This document shows, one piece after another, positions 1 through 12,387 of a stretch of DNA of 64,000 nt. The position numbers were made by a program, and so were the translations under genes. Position 1 is the first letter of the stretch, and the number at the start of each line of letters is the position of its first letter. The stretch covers positions 53,974,508 through 54,038,507 of the forward strand of contig OY978528.1 in the NCBI GenBank assembly GCA_963854835.1. Direction: 5' to 3'. The notes under the pieces are model-generated. The model made no database searches. It saw only the letters and a program-made list of their open reading frames with translations, and was not told the DNA's origin. The stretch comes from Megamerina dolium (taxonomy: Eukaryota > Arthropoda > Insecta > Diptera > Megamerinidae).

Positions 1-207
1 AGCTATTATCCTCTTCGATACATATTTTTTCTTTTTCTTACATATGATATCTGAAAGTTTTATGGAAAAGTTATATCAAATTGATTAAAATATAAAAATA
101 ATTTAGTGCCATTGTTAAAGAAAAATTTTTAATATCGTACAAAGAGCGAACACGAAATATAAATACGAAAAATAATAAATCAAGTAGAAGCAAAAGTAAT
201 ATAAATT
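1..207 (+). other. Sequence upstream of the MTF-1 start codon
   Basis: AT-rich sequence directly upstream of the MTF-1 ATG at 208. It has no open reading frame of note and probably holds 5' untranslated sequence and/or the end of an upstream intron. I see no clear core promoter motif that I could defend. Confidence 0.4.
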
Positions 208-3200
208 ATGGATAGCCAATTTTTAGATGAAAAAATTATTTTTTATCGCCAAACCATGCCGCAATCAGTTGAAGATTATGCAGTTTCACCGAACACTTCT
301 TCGCCATCGCATATTTCATCAAAGCTACAACTAGAACTTGATAATTTCGATATGAGCAATTTTCAGCGAAATAGCAGCAATAGTCCACAGTTGTCACCAG
401 ATCTGCCGCAGCAAGTGGCATCGCTGGCATCGAACACAACAGCAACAACCGCAGAGCAGCAGTTACAAGAACAGGTGTTGCACCATTTAGGTTTAAGCTT
501 AGCACTAGAAGATACTATTGATTTGGTGTATCCACTGTATAGTGCAACTTTGACACAACAACAACAACAACTGCAACATCAACAACAAATAAACTCTGAA
601 CTAGACGACAACATCGAAAACGTAATATCAGACGGAGATATTTTTTTAAACTATCTAAATTCATCTACAGACGTTTCATCCATATCACACTTATCATTTC
701 AATCACCCACACTATCATCCACAACAACATCATCAGCATCCGCATCGGTATCACCGTCAACATTTGCAAACACATCCGCACCCCCATCACCATACGGCAC
801 AGCTACTTATATCACTCAGAACAATCAATCGACGACGGTGGACACTAATAGTGCGCCTACTGCATCGCTGTATGCACATGATAGCGCCAACGATATTTGC
901 TTTCAATTCGAATATGAATATCAAAACCAACAACTGGTACAAATACAACCGCCTACCGTTGTATCATTAAGTATGGCAGCGCCCATAGCAACTTTATCTT
1001 ATGCGACGCTGCCATCAAATGGATTCATGACTGAGGCTAGCGGCGCTGATGCGTCATCATCTACTCCTACTCCTACTCCATATGTCACTAACGAAAGGTA
1101 GTTCAGTATGGAAAACATTTTTTGCATAATTTTTTCTCAGAACAATTTAACCACAAATTTCTACTGGAAATGATTGTCTTAATTTGTAGATGCTTCAGCA
1201 TGCAATATTTGCTATTTTTATTCACATTGCGTAGCATATGGACTTCTTCTTTTGCATGTGCATAGTATTTGTTTGTAAAAGGAAATTATGTTCTTTAGCT
1301 ATATATTTTGGATTACATTCTATGTATGCTTCCCAATCCATATACTTTTATGGATTGATATGTGCACGTGTATGTATGGACTTGTATATGTGATTGTTAT
1401 CTTGTCAGATTTGGCCTTTCTTGTATTTTTGGTTGTACTTATTATCTCCTTGTATTTCTATTTATTATAAAATACATATGTATGTAGTATATGCGTGCGT
1501 GTGCTTGTGTATTAATGTACGTGAGTGCGTGTCCATCTCTAGGAGAATATCAAAATCAACAAGAAAAACACAACAGCAATGTGACGAAGAGCAGTAACAG
1601 AAAACAATTTATGTTTTTTAGTCAGGTGTGAAATACAACTCAGCTGCTCGCTAGCTGATGCTGCCCACTCATATGTAGATTTCAAATTAAAAATTGACGA
1701 AAAGGCGAAAGAGAAGAAAACACAAACAACAATATGGCAAAATGAAGAAAGAATTCTATGTGGAATCATTGAAATTATTATAATTTCTTTTTCTTTTTAC
1801 TAATTGGCAAATATTTAAAATGATATGTCTTCTCATCATGATGCAAATTGTATAAACCATCATCACATCAAGAATGGATGTACTTGCTTGTATATATACA
1901 TACATAGATATTGGCAATGTAACTTGTGTGTACTTTTATGTCCTAAAGAGAGCAATTTAATGTGATTTTTGTCTATTGACTATTTTTAGTTTTGATGAGC
2001 ACATTTTTAGATCCTAAATAAAATATAAACATATGTAGTCGCTTGTATGTACATATGTATGCACATGTTTTTAGAAATTATCAAACAATTCACAAGAGTC
2101 ATATAACAATTTAAAATTTTTTTCATATATTTCATATTCTTTGTTATTTTTAACTTTGCCAATCATAAACATTCGGACATTTTTGCTATTTTCCAACACA
2201 GTCATATATATACACAAACATTATAGCAGATATTGACACTTACAAACGAATATTTAATAATAACATATAAATATGTAGGGATAAACATTAAATTTAATTA
2301 TTAGTCGCAATATTCACATACATAATATATACACACAAGGAATAATTATTGAGGTGGACCTACAATAAGTTCTTCCTTAACCCCTACATTTTCATACATC
2401 TGTACATATACTTACAATGAGATGTATACCACAATTACACTTAAAAAAATATAAATTTGAAATTTTACTAAACCTTTTCGCTATCTAACATGTTGTTGTT
2501 TATATGTTTAATGAAAAAAATCAAATAATTGTTTTTATATACATTGATGTAAAAAAAAAATGCCAATAAAGAAAGACAAGAAGAAGAAGAAAAGCAACAG
2601 CAACAATATATATGCCGCTTACTGACCCATACATATATAGTATATCGCTTCAACGAAACTGACCAATTGCATCGAAATCGTTTTTTTATCTTTAACACAT
2701 TCAAAGGCCAATAAACAACCAAATCAACAAACAAAAACCAAAAGTGAATGAATAAAAACATTTATTTTTAAATATTTCGATTATTTGGCGATTTTAGTTA
2801 CATCGAGTTAAATAATCAGCCTGATGAACTTTCATTATGTATACGGCCCGGTGCCTTACACACACAAAAAGAAGGAGAGCCAACTCACGCAACAGTTTCT
2901 TTCGAGGTACAAATTCCAATTCTTTTACATTTACATATGCCGTGCTTCTTCAATCAATAAATATACTAAAAACAGTATAACAATAACACACACTATAATA
3001 ACAATAATCCATCGAAGAGCTTCTACATAGTACATTGCATAAAAACAGAACCTACGCTTAAGCATGTGTTAATTTTTTATTATTACAAATATGCACCGAC
3101 TTTTTTCCAAAAGTTGTATATAACATTATTTTGTACTTGAACTTTATTAATATTGCCTTGCAACTTACTTGAGACGATTTCATATATATCAACAAATATT

Positions 3201-5899
3201 ACATACATACGTACAAACATAGCCGTAATAAAATATATTTGCAAACAATTAATTTAATTGTATATATATTTGACAAATTGTATTTATCTATTTCTTAGAG
3301 TTCAGATGATTCTTTGGGCCGCTATAGATGCAATTATGAGAATTGTAATCGCAGCTACAGTACCATTGGCAATTTACGTACACATTTGAAGACACACAAG
3401 GGTTAGTTTGAATGTAACTGTATATATTTAGATATACAGATCGTCAGCGCTATTGCAATACTACATATATCGACACAATTACGAGTCGAGCCGATTTAAG
3501 TGATAGGGGCAATTGTCTTAAGTCCGATAATTTGTATTTTTTGTTCTTGTACAGTATTGCATTATTACAGTTGATTATATAGTTTGCATCAAGAACAGAT
3601 TAACCATTTATTTCTTGCAGGTGAATATCGTTTCAAATGCACGGAGGAGGGTTGTGGAAAGGCCTTTCTTACATCATATAGCTTGAAAATACACATTCGT
3701 GTACACACAAAAGTCAAACCATACGAATGTGACTTTAGTGGTTGTGAGAAGGCTTTCAACACGCGCTATAGGTATGTTTAGCTTATATACATTACAAAAG
3801 AATGACCATGTAGACCACGTTTTTACATTAGTCGAAAAATGTATGCTGTTTTGTGGGAGTTTGTGAATTGACGAAAAAAAAGGTGTCGTCTTTAATACAA
3901 AATCTGCAAAAACTGTTTCTGAATTAAGAAATTTCCACCAATCTAATGTTTTATGCATTTGTTCCACAGATTGCATGCTCATTTGCGCCTGCATAATGGG
4001 GAAACATTTAATTGTCAACAGTGTCAAAAATGTTTCACAACATTGAGTGATTTGAAAAAACATATGCGTACTCATACACAGGAGCGGCCATACAAATGTC
4101 CAGAAGATGCCTGCGGAAAAGCATTTACAGCATCACATCATCTAAAAACACATATACGCACACATACGGGCGAGCGGCCATATCCATGTGAAGAGACTAG
4201 CTGTCAGAAATCGTTCAGTACATCGCATAGCCTCAAGTCGCACAAGAAAACCCATCAGAAGCAGTCAAAAACGGTCAGTGCTAAGGAACGTAGAAATGGC
4301 AAACAAAAGAAATTTGGTGCTAAAACAGATGGCAAAGATGTGAAATCGCTTGTCAAAGTGGAAAGTGATAGTAGTGGATATATTGAAGAACATAGTTCTA
4401 CTACATCTCCAATACAGCATGACTTAAATAATAACAGTGGCAGTGTTGAAGCGGGGCCAATCGTTTCCTATATAAAAGCAGAAAATGTAGAATGTAATCC
4501 GCCAAATTTTTTCACAATACAACGAACAAACAATTTGGTACCAAAAATTGAAACACTACCATTTTCAGAAACTTCACAAGCTCTACAGTTGGCATACGCC
4601 GCTGAAGAAGAAATTCCCACTCCATGGGTGGATGCTGGCGTGTTGATATCAAAACCATTAATGCCCGTAGCACGAGTAACATCTGCTTGTGTGGCTCTGC
4701 CAACTGCAGTACCCAGTTTTGTGAATTTGCAGCAAAATCAAATGAGTGTCGCACCCATAGTTTCGGTAATTAATGATATCAACGACCCACCACAATTGGC
4801 GACAGTGTGTACAGATATGTCAGAAATATCTGCAGATCCATGTGATTTTCTTGATGACATTGGCAACTCTGGCGGAAAGTGCAGTGCAATTGGAAATCAA
4901 ATGGTCGCTTCACGATTGCAACAAAACAATGGAATGGATATCGATGTCGAACAAAGGAATAATTATACACGACAACAACAACAACCAATAGAGAACAGTA
5001 TTAGAAACAATTCAAACGCGTTTCAACAGGAAATCATACAATCTGTGTCCGATATAATGCCCATACAGGAAAATATCGAAGAATTGCTAAGAGATTCGGA
5101 GTATAATAGCGATAATGATGAAATGGAGACGGAATCATTGCTCAACGATATTCTAATGACAATCGACAATAATGCCAGTTTACTGCAAGAAACACTGCAG
5201 CAGGCTAAGCAAGTGCCAACGGACGCATCTGGCCTAGTAGAGGTGGACTTACGCACCGACAAGCCAACATTAAAACAGATAACCGCCGATGCTGGTATAT
5301 GTAGCTGCACAAATTGTAAATGTGATCAGACTCAAGATTGCCAAGGTGGTTGTAGCACTGATAAACCATGCCATAAGAAACAACAACAGAGCGCTGTTGG
5401 ACAAAAATCGACTAAACGATCGAACGGTTGTTGCACCTCAAAATCGCTGACTAAGCGTGAAAATGATATTAATCAAAATATTGAAGACGTTGCAGTGCTC
5501 CTGCAAAATCTGGCGTCGGTAAATAGTGGTCAAAGTAGTTCTTGTTGTGGCGGTGGTAGTAGTAGTGCTGAAAATAATATAAGCACATTTACGAAACAAA
5601 CACGCAAAGGTTGTTGTTCGGCTAATAACAATCAAATCGAAACGTTAGCTACAAGTGGCTGCTGTTCAAAAGTTGAAAATCATACCGCAAACAATAGTGC
5701 GAATCAAGCGAATCGCAATAGTCCGCAAGTCAAATCGAAAATTTCAAAAACTGCTTCCTGTACTTGCAAAAGCCCCGAGGAGGGTGTATCAAACGGTTGT
5801 TGTGTTGTTATCTGTATAAAGACCCTGCAGGCGCTGCGTAAATTGCTAACACGCAAGAACATGAATTTAATGCTTTGTCCGCAACAAAATCAAAACTAA
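208..5899 (+). CDS. MTF-1: Metal response element-binding transcription factor 1 (MTF-1), four coding exons
   Basis: Nuclear C2H2 zinc-finger activator that senses zinc, cadmium and copper and drives metallothionein genes through metal response elements (family knowledge). Exons by splice sites and phase: 208-1097, 3301-3401, 3621-3771, 3970-5899, giving 1023 residues. Seen: an acidic, Gln/Ser/Thr-rich N-terminus (residues 1-296); six tandem C2H2 fingers at about 307-329, 337-359, 367-389, 396-416, 424-446 and 454-476 with TGERP-type linkers; and near residues 825-850 a cysteine cluster beginning CSCTNCKC, the copper-binding cluster typical of insect MTF-1, followed by several isolated CC pairs up to about residue 985. 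The finger array and Cys cluster together make the identity firm. Intron 1 uses donor AG/GTAGTT and acceptor TTAGAG/TTC, chosen because only that joint keeps frame into finger 1. The start at 208 is the first ATG of the open frame; further 5' noncoding exons may exist. It seems longer than the Drosophila ortholog as I recall it. Confidence 0.95.
1098..3300 (+). other. MTF-1 intron 1
   Basis: A 2.2 kb AT-rich intron between the activation-region exon and the exon with the first zinc finger. Short ORFs inside it have no recognisable domain and look fortuitous. I see no nested gene or transposon that I can name. Confidence 0.7.
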
Positions 5900-6030
5900 C
5901 ACATATGTATATACTTATGTACTTACATATAAACTTTAATCGATCAAGTGCCATGGAATGTGATTTTTATTGTATATTTTTCACCAGTTTGTATTTTCCC
6001 CTTTTTGTACTGTGCATATGCGCATATTCA

Positions 6031-6161
<131 letters not shown>

Positions 6162-6370
6162 CGTCGGTGCATACGAAGAACGACGCGTGCTTAAGAATTG
6201 ACGGCGAAAAAAGACACGTAAAAATTAAATATATACAATATACGGATTACTTATCACCAGTGTGGGGATAACCAAGCCATAAAGCAATTATAAAAAAATT
6301 AAACACTAATTATAATTAGTAATAAGTAATAATTATTACTATTACAATAAATTATTAAATTTTTAAATTT

Positions 6371-6469
6371 GTCGTCAAATATGTTTACGCGCCTTTCTTC
6401 GTCGTGAGTTATGTTTACACGTTTTTCTTCGCCATCAACAATGATTACGCGTCTTTCTACGTCGTTGCG
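6371..6469. repeat. 30-bp tandem repeat, 3.3 copies
   Basis: Three consecutive 30-base units start at 6371, 6401 and 6431, with a partial fourth at 6461. Each runs from a GTCGT/GCCAT start through a TTTACGCG-like core to CTTTCTTC or a variant. Copies have diverged, so the array is old. The rest of 6162-7146 is AT-rich intergenic sequence without a supportable gene, including a short (ATT)n run near 6909-6935. Confidence 0.75.
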
Positions 6470-7146
6470 TGTTTTTTTTTAAATCTTTTAAGTCGAAAAC
6501 GATCGAAACAACTAAAATGAACGATATTCAGGCTTCAAACATCATGTTAGAGCTTGCAATGTAAGAATTTTGTTTCTTATTTCCAAAGAAGTATTTGAAA
6601 TAATTATGTTATTGTTAAGAATACGATCAAGTTTATTGGGTTTACTAATATTGTAATTTCATTGAAATATTTGTTCATAATTTTGGTATTTAATATTGCC
6701 GCTTCTTAAAATCATAATTTGTATAATAAATAATTGACCAGTTTGAATTTGGAGTCGATCAGCTTAGATTTGTGATCATTTTGATATAAAATGGTATATG
6801 TATATAACTCCTTTATAGTAATTACAAACAAAATTGTGCCTTCATAAAATAAACTAAAAGTATCTGGAACGGATAAATATAAAATATCATTTATATTAAC
6901 CATTATATATATTATTATTATTATTATTATTAAATAAATTATTTTACAATTTGTTATATTGCGCTATTTGAAACCAAATAAAATATGTATTTCAATTCAT
7001 ATTGTTCAAAGCAGGTAGATGTAATTCGTTCAATATACATTCTAGTTGAATAATAATGAGATTTGTCGAATGCTGCGGAATGCTGTTAAAACGATCGTTT
7101 TAAAATATTGCATATTGGGATGTTTAAGCCAGATAGAGAAAATCAT

Positions 7147-9037
7147 TTAATCTTCACCAGCTGGTATTGCATCTTCTAAACGTCGTACAAATTTCACACG
7201 TATTTCAGTTGCATTATCGCCCTTCAATTGATCCTATATAAAGTAGATAATTATATTAAATAAGTGTGTATTCGAATTTGATGAAACTTACTTGCACAAA
7301 CCAGCATTGAACCTCTAATTGCACCATTTCCAATGCTCCACGTATGCAACCACTCAGTATGGAACTATAACGTAAATTGTTGAGATCTTGTGGTATTTCA
7401 ACAAACTCCGTTAGTGGATTTGCTTCGAATAAAAGTGAGAATTCATCGGATGCTGCCGACCAATTCGATATGCTTGGTTGTACATTCAAGTAAATACGAA
7501 AAGCTTGCTGTATACGATCTGCAGTTTCACGCATTTCTAAACATCTCGGTGCCGAGGTGCGTGCTAGAAAATCTTCAATTATACGCATTCCCATATTATA
7601 GCCAATGCGTTCAAGTTGTTTGTTCACATCTTCGACGCTATCGTAATCTCGCAACATTTGTGTGACGAGTGCACCATAGGTAAGTGTAAGTAATTCAGCG
7701 TTCTAAAAACAAAAAGTAGCGAATGCTATTATATTTTATATGTATAAATTATAAGTATTAATATATTATAAATAATATTTATGGTTGCTTCCATAAAACA
7801 AAGACTCATAGATTTAGACAATACCAATTGTTTTATTAATCTTCCAAATAATGTACATAACTTAACTTCACTAACTAAATTAATTATGCTGTAAGCGTTA
7901 CTATTTGATTGCAGTGATTGTAATGGTTGGTGTTTGGTGTGGTGCTATAAGCTTTGGCTGCGCACGAGGAACAGAACGCATAGTCTGAATCGGCTGTTGT
8001 TGACCACCGAATGATACGTTTCCTGTATTCTGTTGCATATCGTTCTTCTCTTGTACTGAATGAAATCTTCCGCCTTCGCCACGTATTCTATTCATTGCAT
8101 GCCGATGTCTAGACTCGTGTAAATACTTGGATCGTTCTTTGGGTATACGCGACTCTAATTTTGCACGAGCTTGTCGGCGTATCAGAATACGCTTGTATTG
8201 TTTTGCATTTACGTACAGTGGTTCCTCCTCTGGTTCTGCTTTTATAGATTCGTCTTCGATGAGTGTAGCTGTAGTCGATGATGCATCCGTTGTATTGTTT
8301 GCAACATTTTGTGTTTGCGTTGCGAGAGTTGGGGTATTGGTATTAACGGAAGCCACTGTTGCTGTAGCACTCTGAGGTACCATTATTATTTGTTGTCCAA
8401 CTGTAGTGGTCTGCGGATGTGATGTTGCAGCTTGAATTTGCATCAGCTGGCCGTTGATATTGATAATTTGTGGCTGTGCCGTTTGTGTTGTCGTTGATGC
8501 AGGATCCAATGACAATGTTGTTGGCTGATATAATATCGTTTGACCATCTGGTAGCTGTACTAACTGCATAGTTTGCGTAGTCTGTTGAGGTTGTTGCAAC
8601 ATAATCTGGTTTGACTGCAATGGAATAAGTTGTGGCTGAACTCCGTTCGCTTGCCCTTGATTATGTTGCGGTGTAGCCTGTCCTATAATAATTTGTGTCC
8701 CACTTGCCATTAAAGGCATTGGAATAACCTGAATTTGATTGCCAGCAGTAGTAACTGTTGTAGCACTAGCATTGGTAGAAACATTATCTTGATGTTGTTG
8801 CTGATTATTGGCACTAGCTGTGTGGCTATCCATTATTTTGATCAATTTTAATTGACAACTCAAATTTTACAATTGATTCGATTTCCTTAGGCGTATAAAC
8901 TCTCTTTATCTTTACTGCAAAAGCGAACACAAGCCGTTTTGAACGATGACTTTATCTACTCCCCAATAATTATGATTTTCTTTTACTCTAATACTTACTA
9001 CTTTTTTTGCATCTAGCCTGGAAGCTTGCCGTGACAT
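7147..9037 (-). CDS. Bet3: TRAPP complex subunit 3 (Bet3/TRAPPC3), three coding exons
   Basis: Core subunit of the TRAPP tethering complexes, which activate Rab1 during ER-to-Golgi transport (family knowledge). Minus-strand exons: 9037-8999 (starts MSRQ), 7702-7292 and 7233-7147; they join in phase 0 to a 177-residue protein, close to the roughly 180 residues of the animal family. Seen: [13 protein letters not shown], the [10 protein letters not shown] segment whose cysteine is the usual Bet3 palmitoylation site, [18 protein letters not shown], and a C-terminus ending [12 protein letters not shown], all family hallmarks. The short first exon was found through the MSRQ start and a GTA/GTAAGT donor. 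The 1.3 kb first intron contains the Nf-YA gene on the same strand. About 250 bp upstream of the start lies the edge of a decayed Gypsy element. Confidence 0.93.
7832..7837 (-). promoter_or_regulatory. Polyadenylation signal (AATAAA) for Nf-YA
   Basis: On the minus strand an AATAAA hexamer lies 64 bases past the Nf-YA stop and before Bet3 exon 2. It suggests Nf-YA transcripts end inside the Bet3 intron, so Bet3 transcripts must read past or splice around it. Function is inferred from sequence and position only. Confidence 0.55.
7901..8833 (-). CDS. Nf-YA: Nuclear transcription factor Y subunit alpha (NF-YA), nested in Bet3 intron 1
   Basis: Sequence-specific subunit of the CCAAT-binding NF-Y trimer with NF-YB and NF-YC (family knowledge). 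A single coding exon of 310 residues starts at MDSHTAS; a start 10 codons upstream (8863) is possible, but the ATG at 8833 sits in a better context (AAATAATGG). Seen: a Gln/Thr/Ala-rich activation region over residues 1-200, then the conserved core at about 200-258, with [19 protein letters not shown] (subunit-interaction helix) followed by the DNA-binding helix ending in [16 protein letters not shown]. The core is complete. It lies wholly within Bet3 intron 1 on the same strand; the two genes could share a promoter, or Nf-YA could be reached by an alternative splice from a shared leader. Confidence 0.95.
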   Translation of the reverse strand: MDSHTASANNQQQHQDNVSTNASATTVTTAGNQIQVIPMPLMASGTQIIIGQATPQHNQGQANGVQPQLIPLQSNQIMLQQPQQTTQTMQLVQLPDGQTILYQPTTLSLDPASTTTQTAQPQIININGQLMQIQAATSHPQTTTVGQQIIMVPQSATATVASVNTNTPTLATQTQNVANNTTDASSTTATLIEDESIKAEPEEEPLYVNAKQYKRILIRRQARAKLESRIPKERSKYLHESRHRHAMNRIRGEGGRFHSVQEKNDMQQNTGNVSFGGQQQPIQTMRSVPRAQPKLIAPHQTPTITITAIK

Positions 9038-9284
9038 AATTGTTTATCAAAATATTTCTCTGATTTTAATAAAAGTACTGACAAATTAACGAAAATTATG
9101 AGAAAACTTAGACTTTTTCTCTACTTTTTGCGATAAATTCTTTGTTTTGCTCAGCGTTGTATTTTTCTATATGTACCTTCATAACGTTACGACGCAAATG
9201 GAAGGTGGTGGTGTTTTAACAACAACTTAATCTTTTTCGTACAGTTTTTTTAATCGTTATTTTTTTTTCTGTTATGATCATCCA
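9038..9284. promoter_or_regulatory. Bet3 upstream region
   Basis: About 250 bp between the Bet3 start codon (minus strand) and the edge of the decayed Gypsy block. It should hold the Bet3, and possibly Nf-YA, promoter and 5' UTR. No TATA box or other defined element stands out. Confidence 0.4.
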
Positions 9285-9451
9285 TCCCTTCGAAGTGAAC
9301 TCCTTCAAATTTTGTTCTTCATTTCAGGTACGTTAAGTGATCATTACTTTTTGTTATTATCTCATATGGTCCTTCCCAATGAGTCTGTAGTTTAGAGGGC
9401 TGGCCTTTTTTTCGTTGTGGATTATAAAGCATTACAAGCTCTCCTTCATAG

Positions 9452-10080
9452 TGCCTGTTCACATTAGCCTGCCCAGACGCAACTGTGCGAGCGAGACAGG
9501 TAGAAAAGTAGGCAGTAAGAAAGTAATGGAAGTTTTGCGCCGAAAATCCAATCCAAAATTAAAAATCGGCGCAACGACCTATGTTCTATGTCCAAAGTGT
9601 TCCGATTATGACAACTATGCTCACAAATTTTTAGACGTTGAAGCGATAAGATCAATAAGAAGCGTTCTATATTAGGGTTGTGATATTAATTGTTTGTTCA
9701 AAAAGTCTGATTAATCAAATTATTCGACAAATCAATTCGCTTGATCAAAATTATGATTTATCAAAATTGAAATTATTCGATTAGTCAGAATTTTGATTAA
9801 TCGCAATCATTTTCATGTTTATTTATGAAATATTTGAAATATTATCAATATTTTGAAATTTTTTTTAGAATAATTTCCATTTTGAATAATCAAAATCATG
9901 ATAATTTGATTAATCGAATACTTTAATTAATCAATATTTCTGAACAAACGATTAATTGCACAGCCCTACTTTATTCCAAAATTCCAATTCCACTGTTGAA
10001 ATAAAACCGGCGCAATTGCACTAATGTGAACACAGCGCTCATGGATATACCGTTCATGGGAAATCTAATGTAAACAGGCA
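9452..10080 (+). mobile_element. Non-autonomous TIR element (MITE-like), copy 1
   Basis: 629 bp flanked by terminal inverted repeats TGCCTGTTCACATTAG (left) and CTAATGTAAACAGGCA (right). It splits the decayed Gypsy pol, and the host sequence CATAG is repeated on both sides (9447-9451 and 10081-10085), consistent with a 5-bp target duplication. Its interior is AT-rich with many TTGATTAATC-like motifs and no transposase. Copy 2 is at 14657-15147 in inverse orientation. The superfamily is not assigned. Confidence 0.8.
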
Positions 10081-12344
10081 CATAGAATCCTTTTGAATTT
10101 GTAATTAACTTTGGTTGATTCCGACTCCATATTTTAAATCAGCTGACAGTCTTAACTTGTTTTCAAAAATTGCCATTGCTGGAGTGGTGGCCGTCGTATC
10201 AAGTTGTGCGCACTGAAATGCCATGAGGAATATTGGTATAGGCACATTTTTGCTATTTATCTACGACTTTTCGCAGATATTTTTCCAAACTACGGTTGAA
10301 CCGTTCTACTATGCTATCAGATTGTGCATTCAAAGGTATTGTACGAGTTTTATGTACACGGTACATACGCTACATCTCCTGGGATACAATTGATTTGAAA
10401 TTACGAACTTGGTCGAGTGTAACTCCATCTGAACACCAATACGAGTAATCCATTGGTTGACAAATATATAGGCAACTGTACTAGCTTCTCGATTTAGATT
10501 GGGTATACCCCATTTTCTGAAGTAATCTATAACCACCAGAATATACTTGTTCCCTGCGTTCCTTGTAGGAAATGGTCCAGCTATATCCATAGAAATTCGT
10601 TAAAATGTGGTTCACTTTACCTCAACTTTTCTTAGTGGGAAGAAATCGTTTCTTTATTTTCTCCACGGTTTTGGTGATGCCCAAATGCCCTCTACTGAAA
10701 CCATTGTGATACTCAGCTATCACTGGTGATTTTTCCATCCTCACTTTCAGTGCGTAAGTGCAGGTTTCGACATTGTGTCCGGTATGCCTTTACTATTGGA
10801 CTTTCATTCGCGGTTTCTTGCCAATCTGGAAGTACGCCCTGCTCCTTGTAATCCATAATCTTTACATCTGGGTCGTTCCACTGATCTTGCACTTGCATGG
10901 TGGTCCATGACTCTTCCGGCAAGACATTTGTAAGTCGTATGTCGATAATGTGCTCCTTGCTTTCTACTCGAGAACAATGTTTATATTCCATTTTGCAAGG
11001 ACGAGATAGTTCATCCTCGTTACCATAATATCCTCCTTTACGATGTCATAATTGGATTGATAAACTATAATAACAACCTTAGCGCTGCGTGATCAGTTTA
11101 TTAATGGAATGACTGACCGTACAAGTACTTATGAAAATACTTTACACATTCCAATATTGCGAGCAGCTCGCGCTTCGCGTAAGCTAGTAGTTTCTTTCTG
11201 GCTTTGACAGGATTTTACTGTAGTACGCTATGCTAGAGAGCACCCCACCTATTCCATAGCCACTCGCATCTGTGTACAATACAAATTTTTGGCCAAGTTC
11301 TGGATACGCTAAGCCCTGCTGATTGCCATAGACCATCGCCAATACTGAATGCTGTTTTCTCTTTGTCTTCCTACCCAAGTTTCACTTGCCAGTAGCCACT
11401 TAGCACAGTAGCATGTCCACAGTGTCATCGATTCTTGGCAGTGGATAGCTGTCTTTTTTCGTGATATCATTTAGTTTTCCATAACCCACATAGAATCGAG
11501 TACTTTCATTTTTCTTCTTCACCAGCACAACTGGCGAACTCCGTGGACTCGCTCATCCACTCCTTTCTTCACATCCATTCTCTTTAGGTACCACTAACGT
11601 TTTTCTAAGAATGAAATTCTTATTTTTATTTTTGTATCCACTTCCACTACCTACAACTTGCCTGTGCCATCATTCATATTCATCTGCGCCCATATTACCG
11701 CTTCTGATATTGCTGAAAACTCTTGACGTTGACTTATCAGTATTTCTTTGATGTTTACACTACGCTCGTAACTGATATTCAATTGTCATTACGTTTGTAT
11801 TCGTCGATTTAAATCTAACGTAAAATTGATTTACGTCATTAATGTCATTAATTACGAAGGTAACGCCATTTATTACGTCATTGCTGATATCGACCACAAT
11901 GAAATAATGTTCCTGTGGAGATCTGCAACGGCAAGCGACAGCCAGAACATGCAAACAGAATAAGAGAGTGAGAGCGCGGCGTCATAAGTGAGAGCGTGAA
12001 CATGTAATATGCAATTCATTCTTGTGTAGGCACTCAACGAGTGCAGAAGCTTCAATAAATAACACACGTTTTCCTGTCACCTTAAACTGCTGTTTTACTA
12101 TATTCTTATTGCGATTTGACAGGTTGGTACAGTTCCCACGTGCAATTTCCAGTAAATACTTGTTCTTTAATCTTACCCAGAATCTGTGCATCCTCACCCG
12201 TTGCCTTACGCAATTTTATTCCTCAATTGTAGAATGTGATGCACCAATATCCAGGGTTAACATGAACTCCATATTGTCAAATTTTCCATCTGTTTGGTAT
12301 CCTCTGTAATTGTGAGATGTGATTGATGGGGCAACCCCCTGCTG

Positions 12345-12387
12345 GAGTCAGTTCACGTCCCTCTGAACTGACTCGATTTAGTTTAAC
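12345..12387 (-). promoter_or_regulatory. Relic gag-pol frameshift signal in the decayed Gypsy element
   Basis: On the minus strand GTTAAAC (12381-12387) is followed after six bases by arms GAGTCAGTTCA (12364-12374) and TGAACTGACTC (12345-12355) around an 8-base loop. Heptamer, spacer and both arms are unchanged relative to the intact element; only loop bases differ. Confidence 0.7.

Noticed and set aside
4779..4988. Antisense ORFs within MTF-1 exon 4
   Set aside because: The sense frame is a well-supported 1023-residue protein; the antisense frames arise from Gln/Asn-rich codons.
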